Source of the DNA: Bifidobacterium breve
GTDB taxonomy: Bacteria > Acidobacteriota > Vicinamibacteria > Vicinamibacterales > CAVVIG01
Direction of reading: 5' to 3'
DNA: 32,580 nucleotides
NCBI GenBank assembly: GCA_943328785.2
Contig: CALQBJ020000012.1
Location: forward strand, 1 to 32,580
Shown here: piece after piece, positions 16,588-25,499 of the stretch
Numbering within the stretch: the stretch's first letter is position 1
Layout: every line of letters starts with the position of its first letter
Translations under genes and position numbers: made by a program
Notes under the pieces: model-generated
Database searches by the model: none
Seen by the model: only the letters and a program-made list of their open reading frames with translations
What the model was told of the DNA's origin: nothing

Positions 16588-18279
16588 CTATAGCGAAAGC
16601 GGCATTTCAACCCGGGAGCCCTGGTCGGACGACTCGATCGACAGCTGCCCGCCCAGCGCCGAGACGCGGTCGAACAGGCTGCGCGGCGCGTCGTGGTTGA
16701 GGGCGAGGGCGTCGTGGTCGAATCGCCCCTTGAACGGGAAGCCGCGGCCGTCGTCGCTCACCGCCACGCGGATGTGGCCGTCGGCCGACTCGACGTCGAC
16801 CGTCACGCGCGAGGGGTGGGCGTGCTTCAGGGCATTCACCACGGCCTCGTTGATCATCAGGGGCAGCGCCTCTTCCACCGCGCCTGGCACTGCCGTCACG
16901 CGGGGCGACACGCGCAGCGTGACCGGCGTCTTCCACTCGAGCGCCAGCCGCTCGCGCACCGAGTCGAGGCGCTGTGCGAGCGTCGACTGCCGATCGATGC
17001 GCCGGTTCGAATCTGGCTCGAGGCCGGAGATGAAGAAGCGCAGTTCGCGCTGCTCCATGGCGAGGGCCCGCTCGAGCGACACGAGTTGCTCGCGCAGGGC
17101 ACCCGGCGAGTCGGGACTCTGGGTGGCCAGGGCGCGCAGTTCCAGCCGCACACCGGTGATCCCCTGCAATACCCCGTCGTGCAGGTCGCGCGCCACGCGG
17201 ATGCGCTCTTCGCGCGCGGCGATCTCCTGGCGCTGGCGGGCGGAGAGGAGTTGGTCGAGCGACGAGGCGATCTCGCGCGATACCACTTCGGTGAGCGGCA
17301 AAGCTTCCGAGGGTGGTGTGCCGAGGTCCGAGAAGTAGACGCGGCCGGTCACGAAGTCGGTCTTGAATGGGGCGCTGGCGAGACCGCTGCCAGTGAGCCG
17401 TTCCCGTACGGTGTCGCTGAGCGGGAATGTGTCGCGCCGCACGAGCCGGCCGGCATGGTCGGCGAGGAGGATCCCGCGCGCCTCCTGCACGGCGCCGGTG
17501 CAGATGAACGTCGAGCGTGCCAGCGTCTCGTCGGTCAGCGCGAAGGGCGCGTCCGGGGGGGGGGGGTGCCGGATGCTGGTGTCTGTCGGCGTCCAGCGCG
17601 CTTCGTGCAGGCCCGGCTCATCGCTCGCTTCCCACACTACGAGGACGCAGCCCGACTGCATCAGGCGGGCGCCATATTCGACGACGCGTGTCAGCGCCGC
17701 GTCGGGACTCGCGCCAAGCGGCACCGGCCATCGCGCCAGGCGTTCGATTTCGAGGCGCAGCCTGGCTTCATACCGGCCGAGATAGACCAGCATGGTGATC
17801 GACACCAGCAGGTAGACGACCCGGATGATGAAGCGGTTCAGCTGGAACGGGAACGGCGGCGCCAGGCTCACCGCCAGCGGCAGGGCAAGGGCGACGTAGA
17901 ACAGCAGCACCGTGGCACCGGTGATCAGCGTGCCGCGCCACCCCCAGCGAATGGCGGCGCAGAACATCGAGAAGACGAAGTACACGTAGAACGGGCTGGA
18001 GGGACCGAGCGTAAGGTATTGCAGCGCCGAGAAGACGGCGATGTCGATGCCGTGCGTCAGCAGCGGGAACCAGTCGCCCCCTTCCCACCCCGTCAGCGTC
18101 CAGACGGCGAGCCCCGCCGCGTAGACGACGTAGGCCCAGTAGACGATGGCGGCGCTGCCCGCGGTGTCGGACGGATCGAGCCAGAGTGCCAGCGTCGCGG
18201 TCGCCGCAAGGGCCACGCGCGCCAGGGCGATGGTGCGTTCAGACTCGACGCGTGACGAGGGGTAGACGACTGTGGGCAT
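16588..18279 (-). CDS. Membrane sensor histidine kinase, HisKA_3/NarX-type (HK2)
   Basis: N-terminal TM region, RVARDLHDGVLQGITG H-box, NEAVVNALKHA and DDGRGFPF ATPase motifs. Confidence 0.9.
   Translation of the reverse strand: MPTVVYPSSRVESERTIALARVALAATATLALWLDPSDTAGSAAIVYWAYVVYAAGLAVWTLTGWEGGDWFPLLTHGIDIAVFSALQYLTLGPSSPFYVYFVFSMFCAAIRWGWRGTLITGATVLLFYVALALPLAVSLAPPFPFQLNRFIIRVVYLLVSITMLVYLGRYEARLRLEIERLARWPVPLGASPDAALTRVVEYGARLMQSGCVLVVWEASDEPGLHEARWTPTDTSIRHPPPPDAPFALTDETLARSTFICTGAVQEARGILLADHAGRLVRRDTFPLSDTVRERLTGSGLASAPFKTDFVTGRVYFSDLGTPPSEALPLTEVVSREIASSLDQLLSARQRQEIAAREERIRVARDLHDGVLQGITGVRLELRALATQSPDSPGALREQLVSLERALAMEQRELRFFISGLEPDSNRRIDRQSTLAQRLDSVRERLALEWKTPVTLRVSPRVTAVPGAVEEALPLMINEAVVNALKHAHPSRVTVDVESADGHIRVAVSDDGRGFPFKGRFDHDALALNHDAPRSLFDRVSALGGQLSIESSDQGSRVEMPLSL
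17555..17566. repeat. 12-nt poly-G/poly-C tract within HK2
   Basis: gtcc-GGGGGGGGGGGG-tgcc; encodes the Pro run in RHPPPPDAPF. Confidence 0.9.
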
Positions 18280-18285
18280 GCCCAG

Positions 18286-18915
18286 CTACTTCATGTGAAT
18301 GAGGCCGCGGCGCACCGCCACCTGTACGGCGCCGGTCCGGTCGTTGACCTGCAGCTTCGCGAAGATGTTCTTGACGTGGATCTGCACGGTACCTTCGGTG
18401 ATGCCGAGCATGGCGCCGACCTCCTTGTTCCGCAGTCCCTGCGAGATGAGCTGAATCACCTCGACCTCCCGCGACGTGAGGGTCGGCATCGAGGCCCGTT
18501 CAGCCAGCCGCGCCTGCACCGCGGGCAACACCGGCCGTAATCCGGCGTGCACCTCGCGGACGACGCGCACGAGGTCCGTGGAGAGGGTGTCCTTCAGCAG
18601 GTAGGTGGTGGCGCCGGCCTGGTGGGCGCGAAAGATGTCTTCGTCCCCCTCGTACATCGTCAGCACGATGATGCGCGCCTCGGCGTTGTCGGCGCGGATG
18701 GCTTTGATGGCGTCGACGCCGCTGCCGGTGCCGAGCCGGAGATCCATCAGCGTGACATCGGGGTGCACCGTGCGGTACAGCTCGATTGCCTCGTTCACGG
18801 TCGCGCAGGAGCCGACGATCTTCATGTCCGGTTCCTGGTTGATGATGAGCGCCAGGCCCTCCCGTACGATGCGGTGGTCCTCGACGCACATGACCCGAAT
18901 CGCTGGCGTAGCCAT
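18286..18915 (-). CDS. NarL/LuxR-family response regulator (RR1)
   Basis: REC domain (CVEDH, LMDLRLG) and HTH LTSREVEVIQLISQGLRNKEVGAMLGITEGTVQIHVKNIF; TGATG junction with HK1. Confidence 0.93.
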   Translation of the reverse strand: MATPAIRVMCVEDHRIVREGLALIINQEPDMKIVGSCATVNEAIELYRTVHPDVTLMDLRLGTGSGVDAIKAIRADNAEARIIVLTMYEGDEDIFRAHQAGATTYLLKDTLSTDLVRVVREVHAGLRPVLPAVQARLAERASMPTLTSREVEVIQLISQGLRNKEVGAMLGITEGTVQIHVKNIFAKLQVNDRTGAVQVAVRRGLIHMK

Positions 18916-21890
18916 CAGTCCATTCCGTCCCGGCCGTCATCGGCCCGTGTTGGCACGACCGCTTCGACGTTGGTGCCAGCGCCTGGCGTCGAGGTGAGCG
19001 TCAGGCTCCCGCCCGCCTGCTGCGCCCGTTCCCGCATCGTCGTCAGTCCGTAGTGGTCGGTCGTGCCCTCGGTACCGCGGTGGGTGTCGAAGCCGCGGCC
19101 GTTATCGGCGATCGTCAGCACCACTGATGCCGGCTCGTAGCGCAACGTCATGGTAATCGCCGTGCCGCCTGAATGGCGAGCGGCATTGAGCAGCGCCTCC
19201 TGGCCAATCCGCAGCAACTGATGCTGGGCATTGGACGACAGGCGGCGCGGGTCGCCAGATTGCGTGAACGAAAAGGCGACGTCATGCCCGGAGACCGCGC
19301 GCGCGGCGCCGTCCTTCAGGGCGTCGACGAGGTCGCCGGTGTCGAGCGCCGGCGAGCGGAGGCTCCAGATGGAACGCCGCGCCTCGCGGATGTACTCCTC
19401 GACCTGCTCACGGATCTTGATGACGCGCTCGCGGGCTGACGCCGGGTTGGTGTCGAGCGACTTCGAGACCGCATCGAACTCGAGCGCCACGCCGACCAGG
19501 CTCTGCAGCAGCGTGTCGTGCAACTCGCGACTGAGCCGGACGCGTTCGCCCAGCACGAGCGCGAACTGGCTCCGGAGGCGGCGGATGCGGTACGCCCAGG
19601 CGCCCCACATGCTGCCGGCGATGCTCAGCACCACCAGGCCGTCGAACCACCAGGTCTGATAGAAGCGCGGGCGGAGCGTGAATGCCCACGTCGCCTCGTT
19701 TTCCGACCAGCGCCCGTCGTCCTGGCTGACGGCCAGCCGGAAGGTGTAATCGCCAGGCGGCAGGTTCGTGTAGAGCGCGACGCGGCGCGTGTCGGCATCA
19801 ATCCAGTCGGCATCGAACCCTTCGAGCCGGTAGCGGAAGCGGGTCTTCAGCGGCGACGAGAGTTCGGGCGCGGTGTACTCGATCTCCAGCTTGGACGTGC
19901 CCGGCGGCAGCGCGTTGCCCTCGATGCGCACGTCGTTCGCGCGGGTTTCGTCGATGGCGACGAGCGGCGGCAGTCGCTGCTGGCCCAGGGCGCGTGGGTC
20001 GGCCACCGAGATGCCGCGGCTGGTGACGAACCAGAGCGTTCCGTCTGGTGCGAGCACCGCATTGCGATCGCCGAACGTCACCGGGTAGCCGGCCAGGCCG
20101 TCCGACGTGTCGTAGATGCGGAATCGCATCACGTAGCCGGGCGACGACACCGCGTGATCGAACTCGCCGGGAGCGAGGCGAATAATGCCGCTGGCCGTAG
20201 CCAGCCACAGGTCCTTCCGGCTGTCCTGCGTGATGGAGTAGACGCCGCCAGCCGGGAGGCCGTTGGCGCGGCCCGCGAACACGAAGTGGTCGCCGCTGTA
20301 GCGGCTCAGTCCGTCGGCGCCGCAGATCCAGATCGCGCCCGAGGGGTCCTCGTAGATGTCGTAGTGCGCGCCGCTGCCGAGTCCGGTATCGCCGAAGGGG
20401 CGGAACTCGCCCGGCTTGCCGATGACGCCGATGCGGGTGCCGTCGTACGAGACCCAGAGGTTGCCCGTGCGGTCGACGAGGCTGGCATTGGTGCGCACGC
20501 CTCGCAGTTCAGGCACCTGATCGATGGCGCGCAGCACACCGCTCTCGGTGCGCATGATGTCGCCGGCCGTCGTCACCACCCACGCCGTGCCGTTGTTGTC
20601 CGCAGCGAGCGCTTCGAAGGTGATCGAGCGCGGCATGCGCATCATCGGTGTTTGCACGACCGACTGCCCGGTGATGCGGTAGAGCCCCGACGGCGTCATG
20701 GCCCACAGCCCGCCGGAGCCGTCGCCACGCACGGCCGTGGCGCCACGCACGGGCATGCGCGTCTCCGACGGTTGCCAGCCGTTCGCGGTGCGCATGAACG
20801 GGATCAGTCCGTCCACGGTGCCGGCCCAGATGCGGCCGTCGGTAGCGGCGTCGATGGTGTTCACGAGGCCGAGGTTGGTCCACGGAGTGATGCGATGCGG
20901 CACCAAACGGTCGACCCCTTCGGTGGTGCCGGCCCAGATGTTCCCGTCGCGGTCTTCGAACACCGTGCGCACGGCGTCGCTCGACAGCCCCGACAGCACC
21001 GTCGTGCGCTCGATGAGCAGTGACGGACGCGGCCCGGAGCCGGCGTCGACGCGCCAGAGTCCCTGGCCGATGGTGGCGACCCACAGGTGCCCGTCGCGGT
21101 CGTGCAGCAGGCGATAGCCGCGGCCGGCGTCGCTGCCGCGTATGCCCGGGCCGTCGCCGAGCGCGCGGAAGCCGACAAACGAGTCGCTGGCCCAGACACG
21201 GCCTGCCGCATCCTGGCTGAGCCCGAGCAGGCGCTGCGGGTCGTACGACGGCTCGAGTTGCTCGAAGCGCCCGCGCGTGTCGCGCTCGCGCCTGAACAGC
21301 CCATCGGGCGTGCTCACCCAGAGCCGTCCATCGTGATCGAGGAACGCGTTCGCCGCGCCTTCCGCCGGGAGCCCTTGATCGGGGCCAACGCGAACCGTGT
21401 GGCCGTCGGCCAGGCGGAAGAGCCCCGCGGCTGCGGAGGCCCAGATGGTGCCCGTCTCATCTTCGGCAATTGACGATACGGCACCGATGGCGTCGGCGGC
21501 GTCGGCCGAGACGTAGGCCGAGACCACGCGGTTCTCGATGCGGGCGAGACCGCCGCCGGCCCCGAAGCCGACCCAGAGCGCGCCCGCCTTCGAGACGAAG
21601 AGCGAGCGGATCGGCAGGCGGGGCAGCGCGGTGCCACCAAGCCCCTCCCACGATACGAAGCGCACACCGTCGAAGCGGATGAGCGCGGTGTCGGTGCCGA
21701 GCCAGAGGAAGCCGTTGCCGTCCTGCGCGATGGCCCAGACCGGACCGACGAGGCCGTCCTTCCGGCTCCACGACGTGAAGGTGTAGTCGGTAAGGACGTT
21801 GCGCAGGTCGACCGCGGCGACGTGCGCCGGTGAGAGCCACGACGAGGCGAGCGTGAGAAAGGCGACGACGAACCGGAGGACTCGCCGCAT
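18915..21890 (-). CDS. Two-component regulator propeller hybrid sensor kinase with Y_Y_Y domain (HK1)
   Basis: Signal peptide, repeated propeller blades (DGNGFLWLGTDTALIRFDG, DRDGNIWAGTTEGVDRL), Y_Y_Y region, TM helix, RLSRELHDTLLQSLVG H-box. Confidence 0.9.
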   Translation of the reverse strand: MRRVLRFVVAFLTLASSWLSPAHVAAVDLRNVLTDYTFTSWSRKDGLVGPVWAIAQDGNGFLWLGTDTALIRFDGVRFVSWEGLGGTALPRLPIRSLFVSKAGALWVGFGAGGGLARIENRVVSAYVSADAADAIGAVSSIAEDETGTIWASAAAGLFRLADGHTVRVGPDQGLPAEGAANAFLDHDGRLWVSTPDGLFRRERDTRGRFEQLEPSYDPQRLLGLSQDAAGRVWASDSFVGFRALGDGPGIRGSDAGRGYRLLHDRDGHLWVATIGQGLWRVDAGSGPRPSLLIERTTVLSGLSSDAVRTVFEDRDGNIWAGTTEGVDRLVPHRITPWTNLGLVNTIDAATDGRIWAGTVDGLIPFMRTANGWQPSETRMPVRGATAVRGDGSGGLWAMTPSGLYRITGQSVVQTPMMRMPRSITFEALAADNNGTAWVVTTAGDIMRTESGVLRAIDQVPELRGVRTNASLVDRTGNLWVSYDGTRIGVIGKPGEFRPFGDTGLGSGAHYDIYEDPSGAIWICGADGLSRYSGDHFVFAGRANGLPAGGVYSITQDSRKDLWLATASGIIRLAPGEFDHAVSSPGYVMRFRIYDTSDGLAGYPVTFGDRNAVLAPDGTLWFVTSRGISVADPRALGQQRLPPLVAIDETRANDVRIEGNALPPGTSKLEIEYTAPELSSPLKTRFRYRLEGFDADWIDADTRRVALYTNLPPGDYTFRLAVSQDDGRWSENEATWAFTLRPRFYQTWWFDGLVVLSIAGSMWGAWAYRIRRLRSQFALVLGERVRLSRELHDTLLQSLVGVALEFDAVSKSLDTNPASARERVIKIREQVEEYIREARRSIWSLRSPALDTGDLVDALKDGAARAVSGHDVAFSFTQSGDPRRLSSNAQHQLLRIGQEALLNAARHSGGTAITMTLRYEPASVVLTIADNGRGFDTHRGTEGTTDHYGLTTMRERAQQAGGSLTLTSTPGAGTNVEAVVPTRADDGRDGMD

Positions 21891-21893
21891 CAA

Positions 21894-22379
21894 TCAGTTC
21901 CTGCCGCGACGCGGGCGCGCCACGCGGGCCGGACGGGGCGCCGGCGATTGCGGCACCTCGCGGCCGATCATCACCTCGGTCGACTTGATGATCGCCATTG
22001 CATCGTCGCCGCGGCGAAGCTTGAGTTCGCGAATCGCGTCGGCGGTAATCACGGCGGTCAACGTCTGATCGCCGATGCGCAACCGGACCTGGCCGAGCAG
22101 GCCGTCGGTCCGCACCTCCTCGACGAAGCCGTGCAGGCGGTTGCGTCCACTGAGCGCCACGATCACGCCGGCGGGGTGACGCTCGCGTGCCGGCGCCGGT
22201 GCCAACCGCTCATCGGTCTTCGACACCAGCCGATCGAGCTCCGCCTCGGCGATGCGGTGATGGCCACCAGGGGTCTGCGTGGTGCGGACGCGGCCATCGT
22301 GAATCCAGTGTTTCAGCGTCGAGTAGCCGACGCCCAAACGCTCGGCGGCGGCACGCACGGTCAGCAGCGCCATGGGCAT
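21894..22379 (-). CDS. HTH (MerR/excisionase-like) plus TOBE domain regulator, probable molybdate sensor
   Basis: LTVRAAAERLGVGYSTLKHWIHDGRVRTTQTPGGHHRI HTH, then TOBE-like GRNRLHGFVEEVRTDGLLGQVRLRIGDQTLTAVITADAIRELKLRRGDDAMAIIKSTEVMI; 7-nt gap after modC. Confidence 0.82.
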   Translation of the reverse strand: MPMALLTVRAAAERLGVGYSTLKHWIHDGRVRTTQTPGGHHRIAEAELDRLVSKTDERLAPAPARERHPAGVIVALSGRNRLHGFVEEVRTDGLLGQVRLRIGDQTLTAVITADAIRELKLRRGDDAMAIIKSTEVMIGREVPQSPAPRPARVARPRRGRN

Positions 22380-22386
22380 ACCTCTA

Positions 22387-23472
22387 TCACAACCACACGA
22401 TACGGCAGGAGTGTGTCTTCACCACGAGCCAGACCGGCATGCCCGTCCGCAGTCCGAGCGAGTCGACAGCGCCGGCCGTGAGGTGTACGACGAAGCGTTC
22501 CCCGGCCTCGACCGTGGCGACCACGGTCGTCCCCTGCGGTGAGAGCGACGCGAGCGTGCCGCGCAGGACGTTACGCGCGCTCAGGCCGCGCGGTTCCTCA
22601 GTGGCGAGCAGGATGTCACCGGCCCGAATCGCCACCCGCACAGCGGCGCCGACGTCGGCGACGCCCAGCGGTACCTCGAGTTCGGTGGCGCTCTCGCCAA
22701 GGCGGCACTGCATGACGCCGCCCTCGGGCCGGCGTCCGGCGACCGTCGCCGAGAACAGATTCTCGAAGCCGGCCAGTTGCGCAATCGTTTCGTGCACGGG
22801 CAGGTCGATCACCTCGTGCGGTGTGCCACTGGCGAGCACGCGGCCGCGCTCGAGCACGACCACCCGTTCGCCGAGCGCGAAGACCTCGCGGTGCGCATGC
22901 GTCACGTAGAGCACCGGGATGCGTCTGGCGCGGTTCCACTCCCGCAGGTCGTCGATGATTCGCGTCTGCGTCGCGTGGTCGAGCGCCGACAGTGGTTCGT
23001 CGAGCAGCAGGACGCCCGGGTCGGTCACAAGGGCCCGTGCCAGCGCCACCCGCTGACGTTCGCCGCCCGAGATCTGGGTGGGGCGACGTTCAAGCAGGCG
23101 ATCGATGTGGAAACGCTGCGCGATGTCGTCGACGCGCACCAGGCGCTCAGCCGGCGGCACGTCGTGCAGTCCGAACTCGAGGTTGGCTCGTGCCGTCAGG
23201 TGCGGGAAGAGCGCCAGGTGCTGGAACACGTAGCCGATGCTGCGGCGCTGCGGCGGCAGGCAGACGCCGGCTGCGGCGTCGAACAGCGTCCGCTCGCCGA
23301 CCGCGATGCGTCCCGCATCGGGACGCAGCAGGCCGGCAATGGCCCGTAGCAGCGTCGACTTCCCGGAGCCGGAGGCGCCGAAGAGGATGGTGATGCCGGG
23401 CGGCGTGTCGATCGACACGTCGAGCGTGAACTGCTCGGAGACACGCGAGCGGACGACGGCGTGCAGTGTCAT
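22387..23472 (-). CDS. modC: Molybdate ABC transporter ATP-binding protein
   Basis: GASGSGKSTLLRAIAG, SGGERQRVALARAL, LLDEPLSALDH, C-terminal TOBE region; ATGA overlap with modB. Confidence 0.93.
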   Translation of the reverse strand: MTLHAVVRSRVSEQFTLDVSIDTPPGITILFGASGSGKSTLLRAIAGLLRPDAGRIAVGERTLFDAAAGVCLPPQRRSIGYVFQHLALFPHLTARANLEFGLHDVPPAERLVRVDDIAQRFHIDRLLERRPTQISGGERQRVALARALVTDPGVLLLDEPLSALDHATQTRIIDDLREWNRARRIPVLYVTHAHREVFALGERVVVLERGRVLASGTPHEVIDLPVHETIAQLAGFENLFSATVAGRRPEGGVMQCRLGESATELEVPLGVADVGAAVRVAIRAGDILLATEEPRGLSARNVLRGTLASLSPQGTTVVATVEAGERFVVHLTAGAVDSLGLRTGMPVWLVVKTHSCRIVWL

Positions 23473-24155
23473 GCGATGGGCGCCACCGCCCACGGCTTCC
23501 GCAGCACCGCGTAGACCGCGGCCAGTGCCGCGAACGAGACGCCGAGCAGCAGCAGCGCCGTGGCGTTTGCCGCGGCCAGATCGAACGCCTGTACCTGGTC
23601 GTAGATCGAAATGGACACCGTGCGTGTCACACCTGGGAGGTTACCGCCGACCATCAACACCACGCCGAACTCCCCGAGCGTGTGGGCGAAGCCGAGCACG
23701 GCGGCCGTGAGCAGTCCGTCGCGTGAGAGCGGCAGCGTGACACGTGTGAAGGTGCGCCACGGCGAGGCGCCGAGCGTGGCCGACGCTTCGAGGATGGTGC
23801 GATCGAGTTGGGCGAAGGCCGTGGCGATCGGTTGCACGACGAACGGCAGGCTGTAGAACAGCGAGGCCAGCACCAGTCCCTCGAAGGTGAAGGCGAGGCC
23901 GTGTCCGGTCAGGGCGTCCCAGGCGCGCCCGAGCGGGCTGTGCGGCCCCATCGCCAGCAGCATGTAGAAGCCGAGCACGGTCGGCGGCAGGACGAGCGGC
24001 AGCGCGACGACCGCTTCGACGAGAAAGGTCCAGCGCTTGCGCCGGAACGTCAGCCACCACGCGAGCGGCGTGCCGAGCACGAGCAGGATGCTCACCACCA
24101 CCACGGCCAGCCGGACGCTGAGGGCGATTGCCTGCCAGTCGATGCCGCCGCTCAC
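23469..24155 (-). CDS. modB: Molybdate ABC transporter permease
   Basis: LPLVLPPTVLGFYMLLAMG and ASATLGASPWRTFTRVTLPLSRDG; GTG start at 24155 in a GTGA overlap with modA. Confidence 0.93.
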   Translation of the reverse strand: MSGGIDWQAIALSVRLAVVVVSILLVLGTPLAWWLTFRRKRWTFLVEAVVALPLVLPPTVLGFYMLLAMGPHSPLGRAWDALTGHGLAFTFEGLVLASLFYSLPFVVQPIATAFAQLDRTILEASATLGASPWRTFTRVTLPLSRDGLLTAAVLGFAHTLGEFGVVLMVGGNLPGVTRTVSISIYDQVQAFDLAAANATALLLLGVSFAALAAVYAVLRKPWAVAPIA

Positions 24156-24925
24156 GGGCGGGTACCGAAGCCCGAGTCGCGCAGCAGTTGCGCGATCTCC
24201 GGCTGGACGAGGAACTGGAGGAAGCGTCGCGCTGCGTCGCGCCGGCGCGACGCAGTCAGCATGACGCCGGTCTGGGTGATGGGGGCGAAGGTGTCTGGTG
24301 CGAGTTCGACGGCGATGCCTGAGGCGTGCATGGCCGGCGCCAGCGTCAGCGACAACGCGATGATGGCGGCGTCGGCGTTGCCGGTCTGCGCGAACTGCGC
24401 GGCCTGCGAGACGTTCTCGCCGAGCACGAGCCGCGACTGCACGCGTTCGTAGAGTCCCGCGTGACGCAGCGCGTCGACGGCGGCACGGCCATACGGTGCG
24501 TGCTCGGGATTGGCGATGGCGATGCGGCGCACGGCGGGGGACGTCAGCAGGCGCAGGCCCTGGCCGAGGTCGAGCTGGCGATCGGTCCGGCTCCAGAGCG
24601 CCAGACGGCCGCGGGCGTACGGCGCGACGCTCGCGGCGTCGGCATGGCCAGACGCGACCAGGCGCTGCACGAACGACTCGTCGGCTGACAGGAACAGATC
24701 GAAGGGCGCACCGTTCTGGATCTGCGAGACGAACTGTCCGGACGACCCATAGGTGACGCGTAGCGTCTGTCCGGAGGCGCGCTGGAAGCGGGCGCCGATC
24801 TCCGGCAGCACGGCCTGCAGGTCGGCGGCAGCAGCCACCGACAACTGGGCCGACGCGGGAGCGGCCAGCGTCGCAAGCAGGGCCCAGGCGGCGAGCACGG
24901 CACGTCGAAGGGCGCAGCCGGTCAT
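24152..24925 (-). CDS. modA: Molybdate-binding periplasmic protein
   Basis: Signal peptide, LSVAAAADLQAVLPEIGARFQ, YGSSGQFVSQIQNGAPFDLFLSADE. Confidence 0.93.
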   Translation of the reverse strand: MTGCALRRAVLAAWALLATLAAPASAQLSVAAAADLQAVLPEIGARFQRASGQTLRVTYGSSGQFVSQIQNGAPFDLFLSADESFVQRLVASGHADAASVAPYARGRLALWSRTDRQLDLGQGLRLLTSPAVRRIAIANPEHAPYGRAAVDALRHAGLYERVQSRLVLGENVSQAAQFAQTGNADAAIIALSLTLAPAMHASGIAVELAPDTFAPITQTGVMLTASRRRDAARRFLQFLVQPEIAQLLRDSGFGTRP

Positions 24926-25017
24926 GGGCGCGATTATAGGCCAAGCCGATTCAAGACGGTTTCGACTGATTCGAAGGGTGTCTCGATCCACTCCGGCCGG
25001 TGGGCTATCATGGCGCC

Positions 25018-25395
25018 GTGAGGCTGTGGCGCGTCATCGCATTGCTCCTCGTGCTCGGCGTCGGCGCTGGGCCGGCACTCCTGGACCCGTGTCTCACCGG
25101 GTGCCATGAGCCGGCAGTGAAGGCCGGGGTGGCGCCGTGCCATGAGGCGCCCAGTACGGTCGACACTGCAGCGACGTCCATTGCCGGCACGGCTGCGTGC
25201 GGCCACGACCACACGGGCATCGACGCCGACTCGCCCGTCGAGACCCGGTCTGCCGCCCGCCAGCTCAACCACCCGGTGGTGCTCGCCGTGGCCCCCGCGC
25301 CGGCTTACCCTCTTCTCGGCAGCACCCGCCTGCTGCTGCCGCCCGCGTCCGCGCTCCACCCGCACGTTCCGCTGCATCCGCCACTGCGGGTGTAA
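25018..25395 (+). CDS. Small secreted His/Cys-rich protein, possible metal-binding
   Basis: N-terminal hydrophobic segment, then LLDPCLTGCHE, APCHE, ACGHDH; upstream of an outer-membrane-type protein. Confidence 0.5.
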   Translation: MRLWRVIALLLVLGVGAGPALLDPCLTGCHEPAVKAGVAPCHEAPSTVDTAATSIAGTAACGHDHTGIDADSPVETRSAARQLNHPVVLAVAPAPAYPLLGSTRLLLPPASALHPHVPLHPPLRV

Positions 25396-25499
25396 GACGC
25401 CACGCCGTCAACCAGCATTCACGCGAGCGCCGTCGCCGTGTCCGCATGTGCGGCCGCGTCGCGTTCGTGTTCGAAGGTGTGTGTCGCCGTGGAGGAATT

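Noticed and set aside
23469-24944. 491-aa version of ModB starting at 24944
   Set aside because: N-terminal half is an alternative frame of modA; true start is GTG 24155 overlapping the modA stop.
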